Under the pieces are notes generated by a model. The model saw nothing but the letters and a program-made list of their open reading frames with translations. It was not told the origin of the DNA and did no database searches. From Bacteroidota bacterium (GTDB taxonomy: Bacteria; Bacteroidota; Bacteroidia; Flavobacteriales; Flavobacteriaceae), in the NCBI GenBank assembly GCA_023393485.1, contig JAEWLD010000131.1:1-11297 (forward strand): 11,297 bases of DNA, read 5' to 3'. Below, piece after piece: positions 1 to 7,255 of the stretch. The stretch's first letter is position 1, and the number at the start of each line of letters is the position of its first letter. A program made the translations under genes and the position numbers.

Positions 1-30
1 GTCTAAGCCCGAGCGAATCCGTCACCATCA

Positions 31-53
31 GACTCCGAAACAAGTTCGGAGTC
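31..53. terminator. 9-bp perfect hairpin upstream of the helicase, possible terminator of an upstream gene
   Basis: GACTCCGAA at 31-39 is the exact reverse complement of TTCGGAGTC at 45-53, with a 5-base loop (ACAAG). No clear T-tract follows on either strand, so this is not a textbook intrinsic terminator. It could end a gene lying left of the window (a TAA at 4-6 could be the stop of such a gene) or act as a structure just upstream of the helicase promoter. The hairpin itself is directly visible; its role is inferred. Confidence 0.4.
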
Positions 54-69
54 CCAAACCGCAATTCAC

Positions 70-77
70 TATCTTTG
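70..77 (+). promoter_or_regulatory. Bacteroidota -7 promoter element for the helicase gene
   Basis: TATCTTTG matches the TAnnTTTG -7 consensus of Bacteroidota housekeeping promoters. It ends 15 bases before the ATG at 93, leaving a very short leader. No TTG -33 element stands at the usual distance; TTC at 45-47 is a one-mismatch candidate 22 bp upstream. The element overlaps the TTG at 75, which argues against translation starting there and supports the ATG at 93. Confidence 0.6.
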
Positions 78-92
78 CCAAAATTCTATCCA

Positions 93-1436
93 ATGGCCAC
101 CTTCGAGCAGCTCAATCTTCCCAAATCTTTGCAAAAAGCAATCGATGACCTCGGTTTTTCAACCCCGACGCCAATCCAGGAAAAAGCGTTCCCTGTAATT
201 ATGTCGGGGCGCGATATGATGGGCATCGCGCAAACCGGGACGGGAAAGACATTCGCTTATCTTTTGCCACTGCTCAAAGGCTATAAGTTTTCGCACACCG
301 AAACACCGAAAATCGTCATCCTCGTCCCAACGCGCGAATTGGTTGTCCAGGTTGTTGAAGAAGTTGAAAAACTAACAAAATACATGTCTGTCCGCACGCT
401 CGGAATTTACGGTGGCGTCAACATCAACACCCAGAAGGCCGCCGTGTTTGAAGGCATTGACATTCTTGTCGGCACGCCTGGCCGCGTCATGGATTTGGCA
501 CTGGACAATTACATCCGTTTTGACGAAACGCAAAAACTCGTGATCGACGAATTCGATGAAATGCTCAACATGGGATTCCGTCCGCAATTGACATCGATTC
601 TGGCGATGATGAAAGCCAAACGCCAAAACATTCTATTTTCGGCTACCATGACCGACGAGGTCGATGCCGTTCTGGAAGATTTTTTTGACTATCCCGAAGA
701 AGTGACTTTGGCGCCAAGCGGAACACCGCTCGAACAAATTATCCAGATAAGCTTTGACGTGCCCAATTTCAACACCAAGGTAAACCTGCTGAAATACCTT
801 CTCTCCGAAGACCAGACAATGGAAAGGCTGCTTGTTTTTGTAAACAACAAACGCATCGCCGACCTGCTTTTTGATAAAATCGACGCCGATTTTCCAGGGC
901 AATTCGGTGCGATCCATTCGAATAAATCGCAAAATTACAGGCTGAACGCGATGGCCGATTTCCAGGCCGGACGTTTGCGAGGCCTGATCACGACAGACAT
1001 CATGGCTCGCGGGCTTGACATTTCAGACATTTCGCACGTCGTCAATTTTGAAATGCCTGAAATTCCCGAGCAATACATTCACCGTATCGGACGTACTGGC
1101 CGCGCCGGCGAATCGGGCAAAGCGATCAGCTTCACCACGCCGCGCGAACAGGAAATGAAAATCGAAATCGAAATCTTGATGAACAAGGAACTCGAAACCA
1201 CAGATTTCCCATCACAAGTTGCGGTTTCCAAAGAACTCATCGGCCCAGAAAAAGAAAAGGAAAAAGTCAAGTTTCTGATGAAAAAATCTAAGATTTCAGA
1301 TGCCGGCGCCTTCCACGAAAAGTCAGATAAGAACAAGAAAATAAACCTTGGCGGGCCGGGCAAGACCAAAAAGAAAACCGGCTCGGTAAACCGCGGGCTG
1401 CTGCGCGCGCAGGCGGCAAAGAAAAAGAAAAGATGA
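93..1436 (+). CDS. DEAD-box ATP-dependent RNA helicase (RhlE-like)
   Basis: ATP-dependent RNA helicase that unwinds or remodels structured RNA in the cytoplasm, as known for RhlE/CsdA-type enzymes in ribosome assembly, RNA decay and cold adaptation. From ATG at 93 the protein has 447 residues. Visible motifs in order: Q-motif (GFSTPTPIQ, 21-29), Walker A AQTGTGKT (46-53), PTREL (79-83), GTPGR, motif II DEFD (152-155), SAT (183-185), ARGLDI, and HRIGRTGR (330-337). These are the two RecA-like domains of superfamily 2. The last ~55 residues form a Lys-rich tail that probably binds RNA. Motif II reads DEFD, not DEAD; both acidic residues needed for Mg-ATP are kept. The TTG at 75 is in frame but lies in the promoter box, so ATG at 93 is preferred. 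The gene appears monocistronic, and its stop codon touches that of the convergent lactonase. The family is certain; the subfamily and substrate are not. Confidence 0.95.
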   Translation: MATFEQLNLPKSLQKAIDDLGFSTPTPIQEKAFPVIMSGRDMMGIAQTGTGKTFAYLLPLLKGYKFSHTETPKIVILVPTRELVVQVVEEVEKLTKYMSVRTLGIYGGVNINTQKAAVFEGIDILVGTPGRVMDLALDNYIRFDETQKLVIDEFDEMLNMGFRPQLTSILAMMKAKRQNILFSATMTDEVDAVLEDFFDYPEEVTLAPSGTPLEQIIQISFDVPNFNTKVNLLKYLLSEDQTMERLLVFVNNKRIADLLFDKIDADFPGQFGAIHSNKSQNYRLNAMADFQAGRLRGLITTDIMARGLDISDISHVVNFEMPEIPEQYIHRIGRTGRAGESGKAISFTTPREQEMKIEIEILMNKELETTDFPSQVAVSKELIGPEKEKEKVKFLMKKSKISDAGAFHEKSDKNKKINLGGPGKTKKKTGSVNRGLLRAQAAKKKKR

Positions 1437-2507
1437 TTATATTGTCATGAATTTGAGGCAGACCGGGGCACAAAGCGGAATACGCTTACCCGTATCGCTC
1501 AATTTTCCACTTTGCTGATCGACACCGAAAATAACGATCTCATTCGAGTCCTGATGCCCGATGAGCAGAAATTTGTTGTCTGGCGAAAACGCAAAATTTC
1601 GCGGGCCTTTGCCTTTTGTCCCGATAGTTTCCACATGTTTTAGTTTACCCTGGGCTAAAATCCCAAAAACCGAAATCGTATTGGCATCGCCACGGTTAGT
1701 CGCGTACAAAAAACGGCCGCCATTGTCAATGTGAATATCGCCACCGCCAATTTCGCCTTTAAAACCGTCTTCTACGATCGTAGTCTCGTCAATCTTGCCC
1801 AATTTGCCATCGTCGTAACTGAAAGTCGTCAACCTGCCGTCGAGTTCATGCAATAGGTAAAGATGAAGCCCGTCGCGCGAAAACGTGAAATGCCGCGGTC
1901 CGCTTCCCGGATTCGATTTATACTTTGCCTTCAGCGACAAGACATCGCCATTGCCGTCGTGGTTGAAATCGTAAACATAAATTTCATCGCTCCCCAAATC
2001 AGTCGCAAGCAAATAATTCCTGTCAGGCGAAAGCGAAATCATGTGGACATGCGCTTTTTCCTGCCTTTCGGCGTTCGGGCCATTGCCGTGATGATGCACG
2101 ACTTGCCTGATTCCGGCAATCGAACCGTCCGGGAATTTGTCGAAAACGGCGATTGTTCCGCCTTCGTAATTGGCAACGAAAACACAATTCCCATCATCGA
2201 CGATATAACACGGGCTGGCGCCATACGACCCGATCTGGTTGAACAGTTTGATTTGTTCCTGGTCGGTGTCGAATGCAAACACGCTTACCGAACTTTGCTC
2301 GCCGTTTTCATTGACGCTGTAAACCAGCCGTCGGTCAAGTGAAATGCTCAGAAAACTAGGGCTGACAACCTTTTTAGTTGACGTCACGACTCTCGTCCGG
2401 GCGGTATCAGGATTGAAATCGTATATGTAAATCCCATCGCTTTGGCACGATTTGGTATACGTCCCGACAAAAAGCAACGTCCGGCTTGTTTTTTTTGATG
2501 CAGTCAT
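1437..2507 (-). CDS. Lactonase family protein (6-phosphogluconolactonase-like beta-propeller)
   Basis: A 356-residue member of the lactonase / YbhE-Pgl beta-propeller family (Pfam lactonase type), whose known member hydrolyses 6-phosphogluconolactone in the pentose phosphate pathway. The N-terminus has the family GTYT signature (residues 15-18). Blade repeats of the form SPDxxxLxxxxxGxxxIxVY recur along the chain, including AHVHMISLSPD (about 150-160), GPRHFTFSRDG (about 200), GGGDIHIDNGGRFLYATNRG (about 255) and GPRNFAFSPDN (about 302). The length is normal for the family and the protein appears complete. I see no signal peptide, so it is probably cytoplasmic, unlike many secreted Bacteroidota homologues. 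An AGGAGA sequence lies two bases upstream of ATG (2510-2515), unusual in a region where starts mostly lack Shine-Dalgarno sequences. No good -7 element precedes it; TAAATTTA at 2530-2537 is a one-mismatch candidate. The gene is monocistronic and convergent with the helicase. Substrate is inferred from family only. Confidence 0.88.
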   Translation of the reverse strand: MTASKKTSRTLLFVGTYTKSCQSDGIYIYDFNPDTARTRVVTSTKKVVSPSFLSISLDRRLVYSVNENGEQSSVSVFAFDTDQEQIKLFNQIGSYGASPCYIVDDGNCVFVANYEGGTIAVFDKFPDGSIAGIRQVVHHHGNGPNAERQEKAHVHMISLSPDRNYLLATDLGSDEIYVYDFNHDGNGDVLSLKAKYKSNPGSGPRHFTFSRDGLHLYLLHELDGRLTTFSYDDGKLGKIDETTIVEDGFKGEIGGGDIHIDNGGRFLYATNRGDANTISVFGILAQGKLKHVETIGTKGKGPRNFAFSPDNKFLLIGHQDSNEIVIFGVDQQSGKLSDTGKRIPLCAPVCLKFMTI

Positions 2508-2670
2508 CGTCTCCTATTTAGTTCACATTTAAATTTACGGATTGCATCTTCCAGCGTTTTACAGAATAACCATTTTACTGCAAAAAGTCTTTTGGCGATA
2601 ACACTTTTTTAAATCGTCGGCATTAGGAATATTGGCTGCGGATTGCTATTTTTGAGCACATTTATTCGGA
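2508..2670. other. Divergent intergenic region between lactonase and BatA-like operon
   Basis: These 163 bases carry the control signals for two genes that leave in opposite directions. The plus-strand side has a good -7 element (listed separately). The minus-strand side has only a degenerate TAAATTTA at 2530-2537. I see no gene, tRNA or strong hairpin here. The sequence is AT-rich compared with the flanking coding regions. Confidence 0.6.
2647..2654 (+). promoter_or_regulatory. Bacteroidota -7 promoter element for the BatA-like/dihydroorotase-like operon
   Basis: TATTTTTG fits TAnnTTTG and ends 16 bases before the ATG at 2671. TTA at 2623-2625 lies 21 bp upstream and differs by one base from the TTG -33 element. 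Because the four downstream genes overlap or abut, this is probably the main promoter for 2671-6817. Confidence 0.6.
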
Positions 2671-4596
2671 ATGCACTTCAAACACCCTGAAATCCTCTGG
2701 TTCCTTTTTTTGCTGGTCATTCCAATCCTCGTCCATTTATTTCAGCTGCGCCGTTTCAAAAAGGAACTTTTTACGAATGTGAGATTTCTAAAGGAACTCT
2801 CGATCCAGACGCGCAAGAGCTCTAAACTCAAGAAATATTTGCTGCTGGCCACTCGGTTGTTGTTGTTGGCCGCGCTGATCTTTGCATTCGCGCAGCCGTT
2901 TTTCGATGCCAAAGACAGTAAGAATGTGACCAACGAAATGTACATCGTGCTTGACTATTCGTTTTCGATGCAGGCCAAAGGGCAAAAAGGCGAACTTATG
3001 AAGCGCGCAGTAGAAGATTTGCTTGAACATACGCCTGAGACCAGCAATTTTTCACTGATCGCCAATTCGGAAACGTTCTGGAATACCGATATCAAATCAA
3101 TCCGGAAAGATTTACAAAACCTCAAATACAGTGCTGCGCCGTTCAGCCTTGAAAGCGCAATGGCCAGAATCAAGGCGCGGCCATCGGTCTATAACAAAGA
3201 TATCATTGTGATCACCGACGCCGTCGGACTGACCCAAAACCAGGTCAAAAGCATCGGCGATTACAATGCTTATTTCATCATTCCCGAAGCCCAGCAGAAA
3301 AATAACGTTTCAGCAGACAGCGTCTACGTGTCCCAGGTACTTGACAATTTTTATGAAATCGGCGTCAGGCTTTCGGCATATGGCGACGATTTTAATGAGA
3401 TTCCGATTGCACTTTACAATCAAGGCAAGCTCGTCGCCAAAACCCAGGTCAAATTTGACAACAAGGCGAAAACCGTCAACTTTACGATTCCAAAAGACGA
3501 TTTTCATGGCTATGTCGAGATTACCGACAACAGCCTGAGTTATGACAATACGCTGTATTTCAGCATTTCAAAGCCGCAAAAAATAAACGTAACCGCGATT
3601 GGCGAACCGGCCAAAAACAATTTCCTGTCGCGGATTTATACGCCGGAAGAGTTCAATCTCAGCCAATCCGAACTCTCAACACTTGATTACAATTCACTTG
3701 AAAAACAGGACGCGATTGTGCTCAACGAATTGCGTGAGGTGCCACAGGCGCTGCAGACCACGCTCAAATCGTTTGTTGAAAAAGGCGGCAATCTCGTCGT
3801 TATTCCTAACGCTGAACAATCGGCGGCCAACATCAATGCATTGCTTGTGAACTTTGGAGGTGTGCGTTTTAATCCTTTGCAGCGCAATAAGAAACTGGTC
3901 ACGAAAATCGCTTTCAACCACCCATTGTATGCGACTGTTTTCGAAAAGAAAATAGACAATTTCCAATATCCAGAAGTCAAAACGTCGTTTACTGCCAATG
4001 GAAATGTACCTGCGGTGTTGGCTTACGATGACCAAAGCCCGTTTTTGTTGTCGATGACCGGCGCGGTGTCAACGGTTTATGTATTTACCGCGCCAATCAG
4101 CAAAGACAACAGCAATTTCCAGAATTCGCCATTGGTTGTCCCGACGTTTTACAACATGGCTGCGGCCAATGGCAAGACCGGCATCAGCGAGATCGTGATT
4201 GGTGACAACCGGCCGCTATTGATCGATGCGATGCTGTCTAAAGATGAAATCGTCAATGTCAGAAACAACGACGAGAAATTCATTCCCATCCAGCAAATCC
4301 TAAACAATAAAGTCAGGCTGACTTTTAACGGTTTGCCTGCGCAGGCCGGAAATTTCGGCGTCTATAAACAGGACGAACCCGTCAGAGCGATCAGCTTCAA
4401 TTACGCCCGGACCGAAGGCAATCTCTCAAATGCCAACACCGACGCCGTATCCGCTTATAAAATCGTCCCGAGTGTCGAAAGCGTTTTTGACACGCTACTC
4501 ACCGACCGCACAAACAACGAACTCTGGAAATGGTTCGTCATCCTGGCACTTGTTTTTATCATCACCGAATTACTCATCCAAAAATTTGTCAAATGA
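2671..4596 (+). CDS. BatA domain / von Willebrand factor A membrane protein
   Basis: A 641-residue inner-membrane protein with the N-terminal BatA-type double transmembrane region (HPEILWFLFLLVIPILVHLF at about 5-24, and about 56-74), which is characteristic of Bacteroidota. A von Willebrand A domain follows, with an intact MIDAS start D95-Y-S97-F-S99 and a later TDAVG (D183) on the expected strand. After about residue 200 comes a long beta-rich, probably periplasmic region, then a C-terminal transmembrane helix (about 617-636, WKWFVILALVFIITELL) and a short basic tail. Related Bat proteins act at the envelope, often next to MoxR ATPases, but no moxR, batB or other Bat genes are seen here, so this is a stand-alone paralogue. 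It heads an operon; its TGA overlaps the next ATG by four bases (ATGA at 4593-4596), implying coupled translation. Domain calls are strong; the specific role is unknown. Confidence 0.9.
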   Translation: MHFKHPEILWFLFLLVIPILVHLFQLRRFKKELFTNVRFLKELSIQTRKSSKLKKYLLLATRLLLLAALIFAFAQPFFDAKDSKNVTNEMYIVLDYSFSMQAKGQKGELMKRAVEDLLEHTPETSNFSLIANSETFWNTDIKSIRKDLQNLKYSAAPFSLESAMARIKARPSVYNKDIIVITDAVGLTQNQVKSIGDYNAYFIIPEAQQKNNVSADSVYVSQVLDNFYEIGVRLSAYGDDFNEIPIALYNQGKLVAKTQVKFDNKAKTVNFTIPKDDFHGYVEITDNSLSYDNTLYFSISKPQKINVTAIGEPAKNNFLSRIYTPEEFNLSQSELSTLDYNSLEKQDAIVLNELREVPQALQTTLKSFVEKGGNLVVIPNAEQSAANINALLVNFGGVRFNPLQRNKKLVTKIAFNHPLYATVFEKKIDNFQYPEVKTSFTANGNVPAVLAYDDQSPFLLSMTGAVSTVYVFTAPISKDNSNFQNSPLVVPTFYNMAAANGKTGISEIVIGDNRPLLIDAMLSKDEIVNVRNNDEKFIPIQQILNNKVRLTFNGLPAQAGNFGVYKQDEPVRAISFNYARTEGNLSNANTDAVSAYKIVPSVESVFDTLLTDRTNNELWKWFVILALVFIITELLIQKFVK

Positions 4597-5846
4597 AACT
4601 GATCCTGAGGCAAGCAAAAATCATCGACGCGAAGAGCAAATTCCACAACCAGACCGTCGACATTCAGCTCGCGGATGGCATCATTGAAAAAATCGGCGCA
4701 AAACTCGCCAATCCCGGAAAGTATGATGAATTGAAACTCAGCAACCTTCACGTTTCCAACGGCTGGTTTGACCCAAGCGTATCGTTTGGCGAACCCGGCT
4801 TTGAAGACCGCGAAACCATCGCCAACGGATTGCTCGCGGCGGCAAAAAGCGGTTTTACGGCAATCGCGTTGCAGCCGAACAACTTTCCGGTGACCGACAA
4901 CCAATCGCAGGTCAATTTTGTCAAAAGCAAAAGCGCAAATGCCGCGACAGATCTGTTGCCGATTGGCGCGCTGACCAAAAACAGCGAAGGAAAAGACCTT
5001 GCAGAACTTTTTGACATGAAAAATGCCGGCGCGGTCGCGTTCGGTGATTATAATAAAAATCCTGACAATGCCAATTTACTCAAAATAGCGTTGCAATATG
5101 CCCAGGATTTCGACGGCTTGGTCATCGCTTTTGCGCAAGATCGCGAACTTAAAGGCAACGGCGTCGTAAATGAAGGCATCGTTTCTACAAGGCTCGGTCT
5201 CAAAGGAATTCCGGCAGTGGCCGAGGAAATACAGATTGCGCGCAATTTATTCCTGCTTGACTATACCGGCGGCAGATTGCACATCCCGACGGTTTCTACC
5301 GCAAAATCGGTTCAGCTGATCAGGGAAGCCAAAGCAAAAGGCCTCAATGTAACCTGCAGCGTTTCTGTCCATCATTTGACGTTGACCGACGAAAAGCTCG
5401 ACGGTTTTGACACGCGATACAAAGTCACGCCGCCGCTCAGGACCGACACCGACCGCAAAGCGCTGGTCAAAGCAGTCAAGGATGATATCATTGAGATGAT
5501 CACCTCAGACCACAACCCGATTGACATCGAGCATAAAAAAATGGAATTCGACCTCGCCAAAAACGGCACGATCGGGCTTGAAAGCGCATTTGGCGCGCTC
5601 GGAACCGTTTTACCGATCGAGGTGATTGTCAACAAACTGACGTCGGGAAAAGCAGTTTTCGGCATCGAACCTACAACGATTGCCGAAGGCGCAACTGCAA
5701 GCCTGACACTTTTCAACCCTGACGAAACCTGGGTTTTCGGCAAGGAACACATTATTTCGAAATCAAAAAACTCGGCGTTTCTCGGCGCCAAAATGAAAGG
5801 TCGCCCCTACGGTATCTACCATAACCAAAAACTTGTAGTCTCATGA
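4593..5846 (+). CDS. Dihydroorotase homologue with degenerate metal site (probable pseudo-dihydroorotase)
   Basis: A 417-residue amidohydrolase-fold protein clearly related to type I dihydroorotases, the third enzyme of pyrimidine synthesis. Family landmarks include NEGIVSTRLGLKGIP (193-207), the STA following HIPTV (230-237), HHL (260-262), PPLRT (280-284) and TSDHNP (304-309). The catalytic centre is altered: the HxH of DxHxHxREPG reads D60-P-S62-V-S64-F-G-E-P-G, the HxED-type motif reads F180-A-Q-D, DDG reads D152-Y-N, and the His before VSTA is T233. D306 and H260/H261 remain. Loss of both HxH ligands argues against zinc catalysis and recalls the inactive PyrC' subunits that support aspartate transcarbamoylase in Pseudomonas-type complexes. 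The start is the ATG overlapping the previous stop; a 21-residue upstream extension would lie inside the vWA gene. No other pyr gene is nearby. It is likely to be named dihydroorotase by homology; activity is doubtful. Confidence 0.88.
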   Translation: MKLILRQAKIIDAKSKFHNQTVDIQLADGIIEKIGAKLANPGKYDELKLSNLHVSNGWFDPSVSFGEPGFEDRETIANGLLAAAKSGFTAIALQPNNFPVTDNQSQVNFVKSKSANAATDLLPIGALTKNSEGKDLAELFDMKNAGAVAFGDYNKNPDNANLLKIALQYAQDFDGLVIAFAQDRELKGNGVVNEGIVSTRLGLKGIPAVAEEIQIARNLFLLDYTGGRLHIPTVSTAKSVQLIREAKAKGLNVTCSVSVHHLTLTDEKLDGFDTRYKVTPPLRTDTDRKALVKAVKDDIIEMITSDHNPIDIEHKKMEFDLAKNGTIGLESAFGALGTVLPIEVIVNKLTSGKAVFGIEPTTIAEGATASLTLFNPDETWVFGKEHIISKSKNSAFLGAKMKGRPYGIYHNQKLVVS

Positions 5847-6172
5847 TCGATGAATCTGTCATCCAAAAAGGAAAATCACTGGCCATTTTAAGCTATTGCA
5901 CCATCCTCGGCGCGCTGATCGCGATGTCGATGAACAGCGAGAACAGGAACGCCTTTTCGTCATTTCACATCAGGCAGGCTTTCGGGCTGTCATTGGTATT
6001 TTTCATGCTCGGATTTGTAATAGCGCTTTTTGACAACATCGGCGTGACCTACGGGTTTTGGGGATTTTTCTTTATTCTGTGGCTGTACGGATTCGTCGGG
6101 GCGATGCAGGGAAAATTCCACCTGATCCCGATATTGGGCATTTTCTTTCAAAAATATTTCAAACGGATTTAA
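5843..6172 (+). CDS. Small DUF4870/Tic20-like membrane protein
   Basis: A 109-residue integral membrane protein with three hydrophobic segments (about 13-30, 47-63 and 71-88). Between the first two lies a conserved-looking FHIRQAF stretch (41-47), typical of the DUF4870/Tic20-like family of small membrane proteins, some of which are labelled import component proteins in Bacteroidota. The ATG overlaps the dihydroorotase-like stop by four bases (ATGA), and its own TAA is followed directly by the ATG of the esterase gene, so it sits in the middle of a tightly coupled operon. The C-terminus is basic (KYFKRI). Function is unknown; the family assignment rests on topology and the FHxRQ motif. Confidence 0.8.
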   Translation: MIDESVIQKGKSLAILSYCTILGALIAMSMNSENRNAFSSFHIRQAFGLSLVFFMLGFVIALFDNIGVTYGFWGFFFILWLYGFVGAMQGKFHLIPILGIFFQKYFKRI

Positions 6173-6817
6173 ATGAATTTTTCACTCCATCATCTGGTTC
6201 GCGAACCAAAAGCAAAAAAAGACAGCAATCCGTTGCTGCTGCTTCTGCACGGCTATGGCAGCAATGAGGAAGATTTGTTTTCGTTCGCCAATGAATTGCC
6301 CGATGAATATTATATCATTTCGGCGCGCGCGCCTTACGGGTTGCCACCTTATGGTTTTGCGTGGTATGCGATTGATTTCGACGCCGATGAGAATAAGTTT
6401 TCGGACCTCGGCCAGGCCATAAAGTCGCGCGATCTTGTTTTGACGTTTATCGATGAGCTCGTGTCACACTACCCGATCGATCCCGAAAATGTGGCGCTCA
6501 TCGGATTCAGCCAGGGTTGCATCCTAAGCTATGCGGCCGCATTGTCAAAGCCCGGAAAAATCAAGCGCGTTATCGCGATGAGCGGCTATCTCAACAAGGA
6601 ATTGCTTGCCGAAGGTTTCGAAACCAATGATTTCAGCAACCTTTCGTTTTTCATCTCGCACGGGACCGTTGATCAGGTAATTCCGGTAGCATGGGCGCGC
6701 AAGGCCAAGCCAGAGCTCGATGCGCTCGGAATTGATTCGGTTTATAAGGAATATCCGGTTGGGCATGGCGTTGCGCCGCAAAATTTCTTCGATTTGCTCA
6801 ACTGGCTCAAACGATGA
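6173..6817 (+). CDS. Alpha/beta hydrolase, phospholipase/carboxylesterase family
   Basis: A 214-residue cytoplasmic serine hydrolase of the phospholipase/carboxylesterase (YpfH/acyl-protein thioesterase-like) family. The oxyanion-hole segment LLLLHGYGSNEEDL is at 22-35, the nucleophile elbow G111-F-S113-Q-G at 111-115, the acid is probably D167 in SHGTVDQVIP, and the base is H198 in PVGHG, giving a complete Ser-Asp-His triad. The length is normal and no signal peptide is visible. The start codon directly follows the TAA of the preceding gene, so it is the last gene of the operon begun at 2671. The TGA (6815-6817) touches the stop codon of the convergent lipoprotein gene, leaving no room for a terminator between them. 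Natural substrate is unknown; short-chain esters or thioesters are plausible from the family. Confidence 0.9.
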   Translation: MNFSLHHLVREPKAKKDSNPLLLLLHGYGSNEEDLFSFANELPDEYYIISARAPYGLPPYGFAWYAIDFDADENKFSDLGQAIKSRDLVLTFIDELVSHYPIDPENVALIGFSQGCILSYAAALSKPGKIKRVIAMSGYLNKELLAEGFETNDFSNLSFFISHGTVDQVIPVAWARKAKPELDALGIDSVYKEYPVGHGVAPQNFFDLLNWLKR

Positions 6818-7255
6818 TTATTGCCCTGTAAAAAGTATCGTTCCATTCTTCTTTAGAACGTAGCCTTTCCATGGAATCAATTGCCAGCCGCCGCCAATGA
6901 AACGTTCGCCTTCGGCTTTTCTTTCAAGTATAAACGGCTTTTCGGACTGTGTAAAAACCTCGGCTTTGTCATGGCTGAAAATCACGAACGCCGACATTTG
7001 CGCGCCGGTCGGATCGTTGTATGGCGCGAGCCGCGTTCCGGTTTCAAAAATCCTGACACATTCGCCTTTGAGCATTGACCATGTGTAACCGGTCGAACTT
7101 TTACATCCGTGCAAATCCTGGTCGGCGCCGATCTTGACAGAATCAACTTGTACTGAGTCCGTATTAGTTTCGATGATCGCCGATTCAACGCCGGCTTGCT
7201 TTTTGGCGCATGAAAAGACCGCAGCCAATACAACCATGCAAAATAGCTTCTTCAT
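6818..7255 (-). CDS. Putative lipoprotein of unknown function with GCxSSxGYTWS motif
   Basis: A 145-residue protein with a lipoprotein signal: MKKLF, a hydrophobic stretch, then VFSC with the acylated Cys at 16. The residues after the Cys (AKKQ) are basic, not the acidic set reported to send lipoproteins to the cell surface in Flavobacteriia, so a periplasm-facing location is more likely. A linker of Thr/Ser/Val/Asp-rich sequence leads to a compact domain beginning HGCKSSTGYTWS (49-60) with a second Cys at 66 (ECVRIFE); C51 and C66 may form a disulfide. The remainder is beta-rich and ends in LKKNGTILFTGQ. I recognise this as a type common in Bacteroidota but cannot name a function. Its ATG overlaps the upstream gene's stop by one base (TAATG), so the two are coupled. 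Confidence 0.75.
   Translation of the reverse strand: MKKLFCMVVLAAVFSCAKKQAGVESAIIETNTDSVQVDSVKIGADQDLHGCKSSTGYTWSMLKGECVRIFETGTRLAPYNDPTGAQMSAFVIFSHDKAEVFTQSEKPFILERKAEGERFIGGGWQLIPWKGYVLKKNGTILFTGQ

Noticed and set aside
1..30. Possible 3-prime end of a tRNA (GCGAATCC...ACCATCA)
   Set aside because: It lacks the TTC of the T-loop and a pairing T-stem is not visible; too little sequence to support it.
1863..2342. 159-codon plus-strand reading frame opposite the lactonase gene
   Set aside because: It is fully antisense to a clear beta-propeller gene, has no promoter and shows no recognisable protein features.
4530..4592. 21-residue N-terminal extension of the dihydroorotase-like protein
   Set aside because: It lies within the vWA gene; the ATGA overlap start at 4593 gives the normal family N-terminus.
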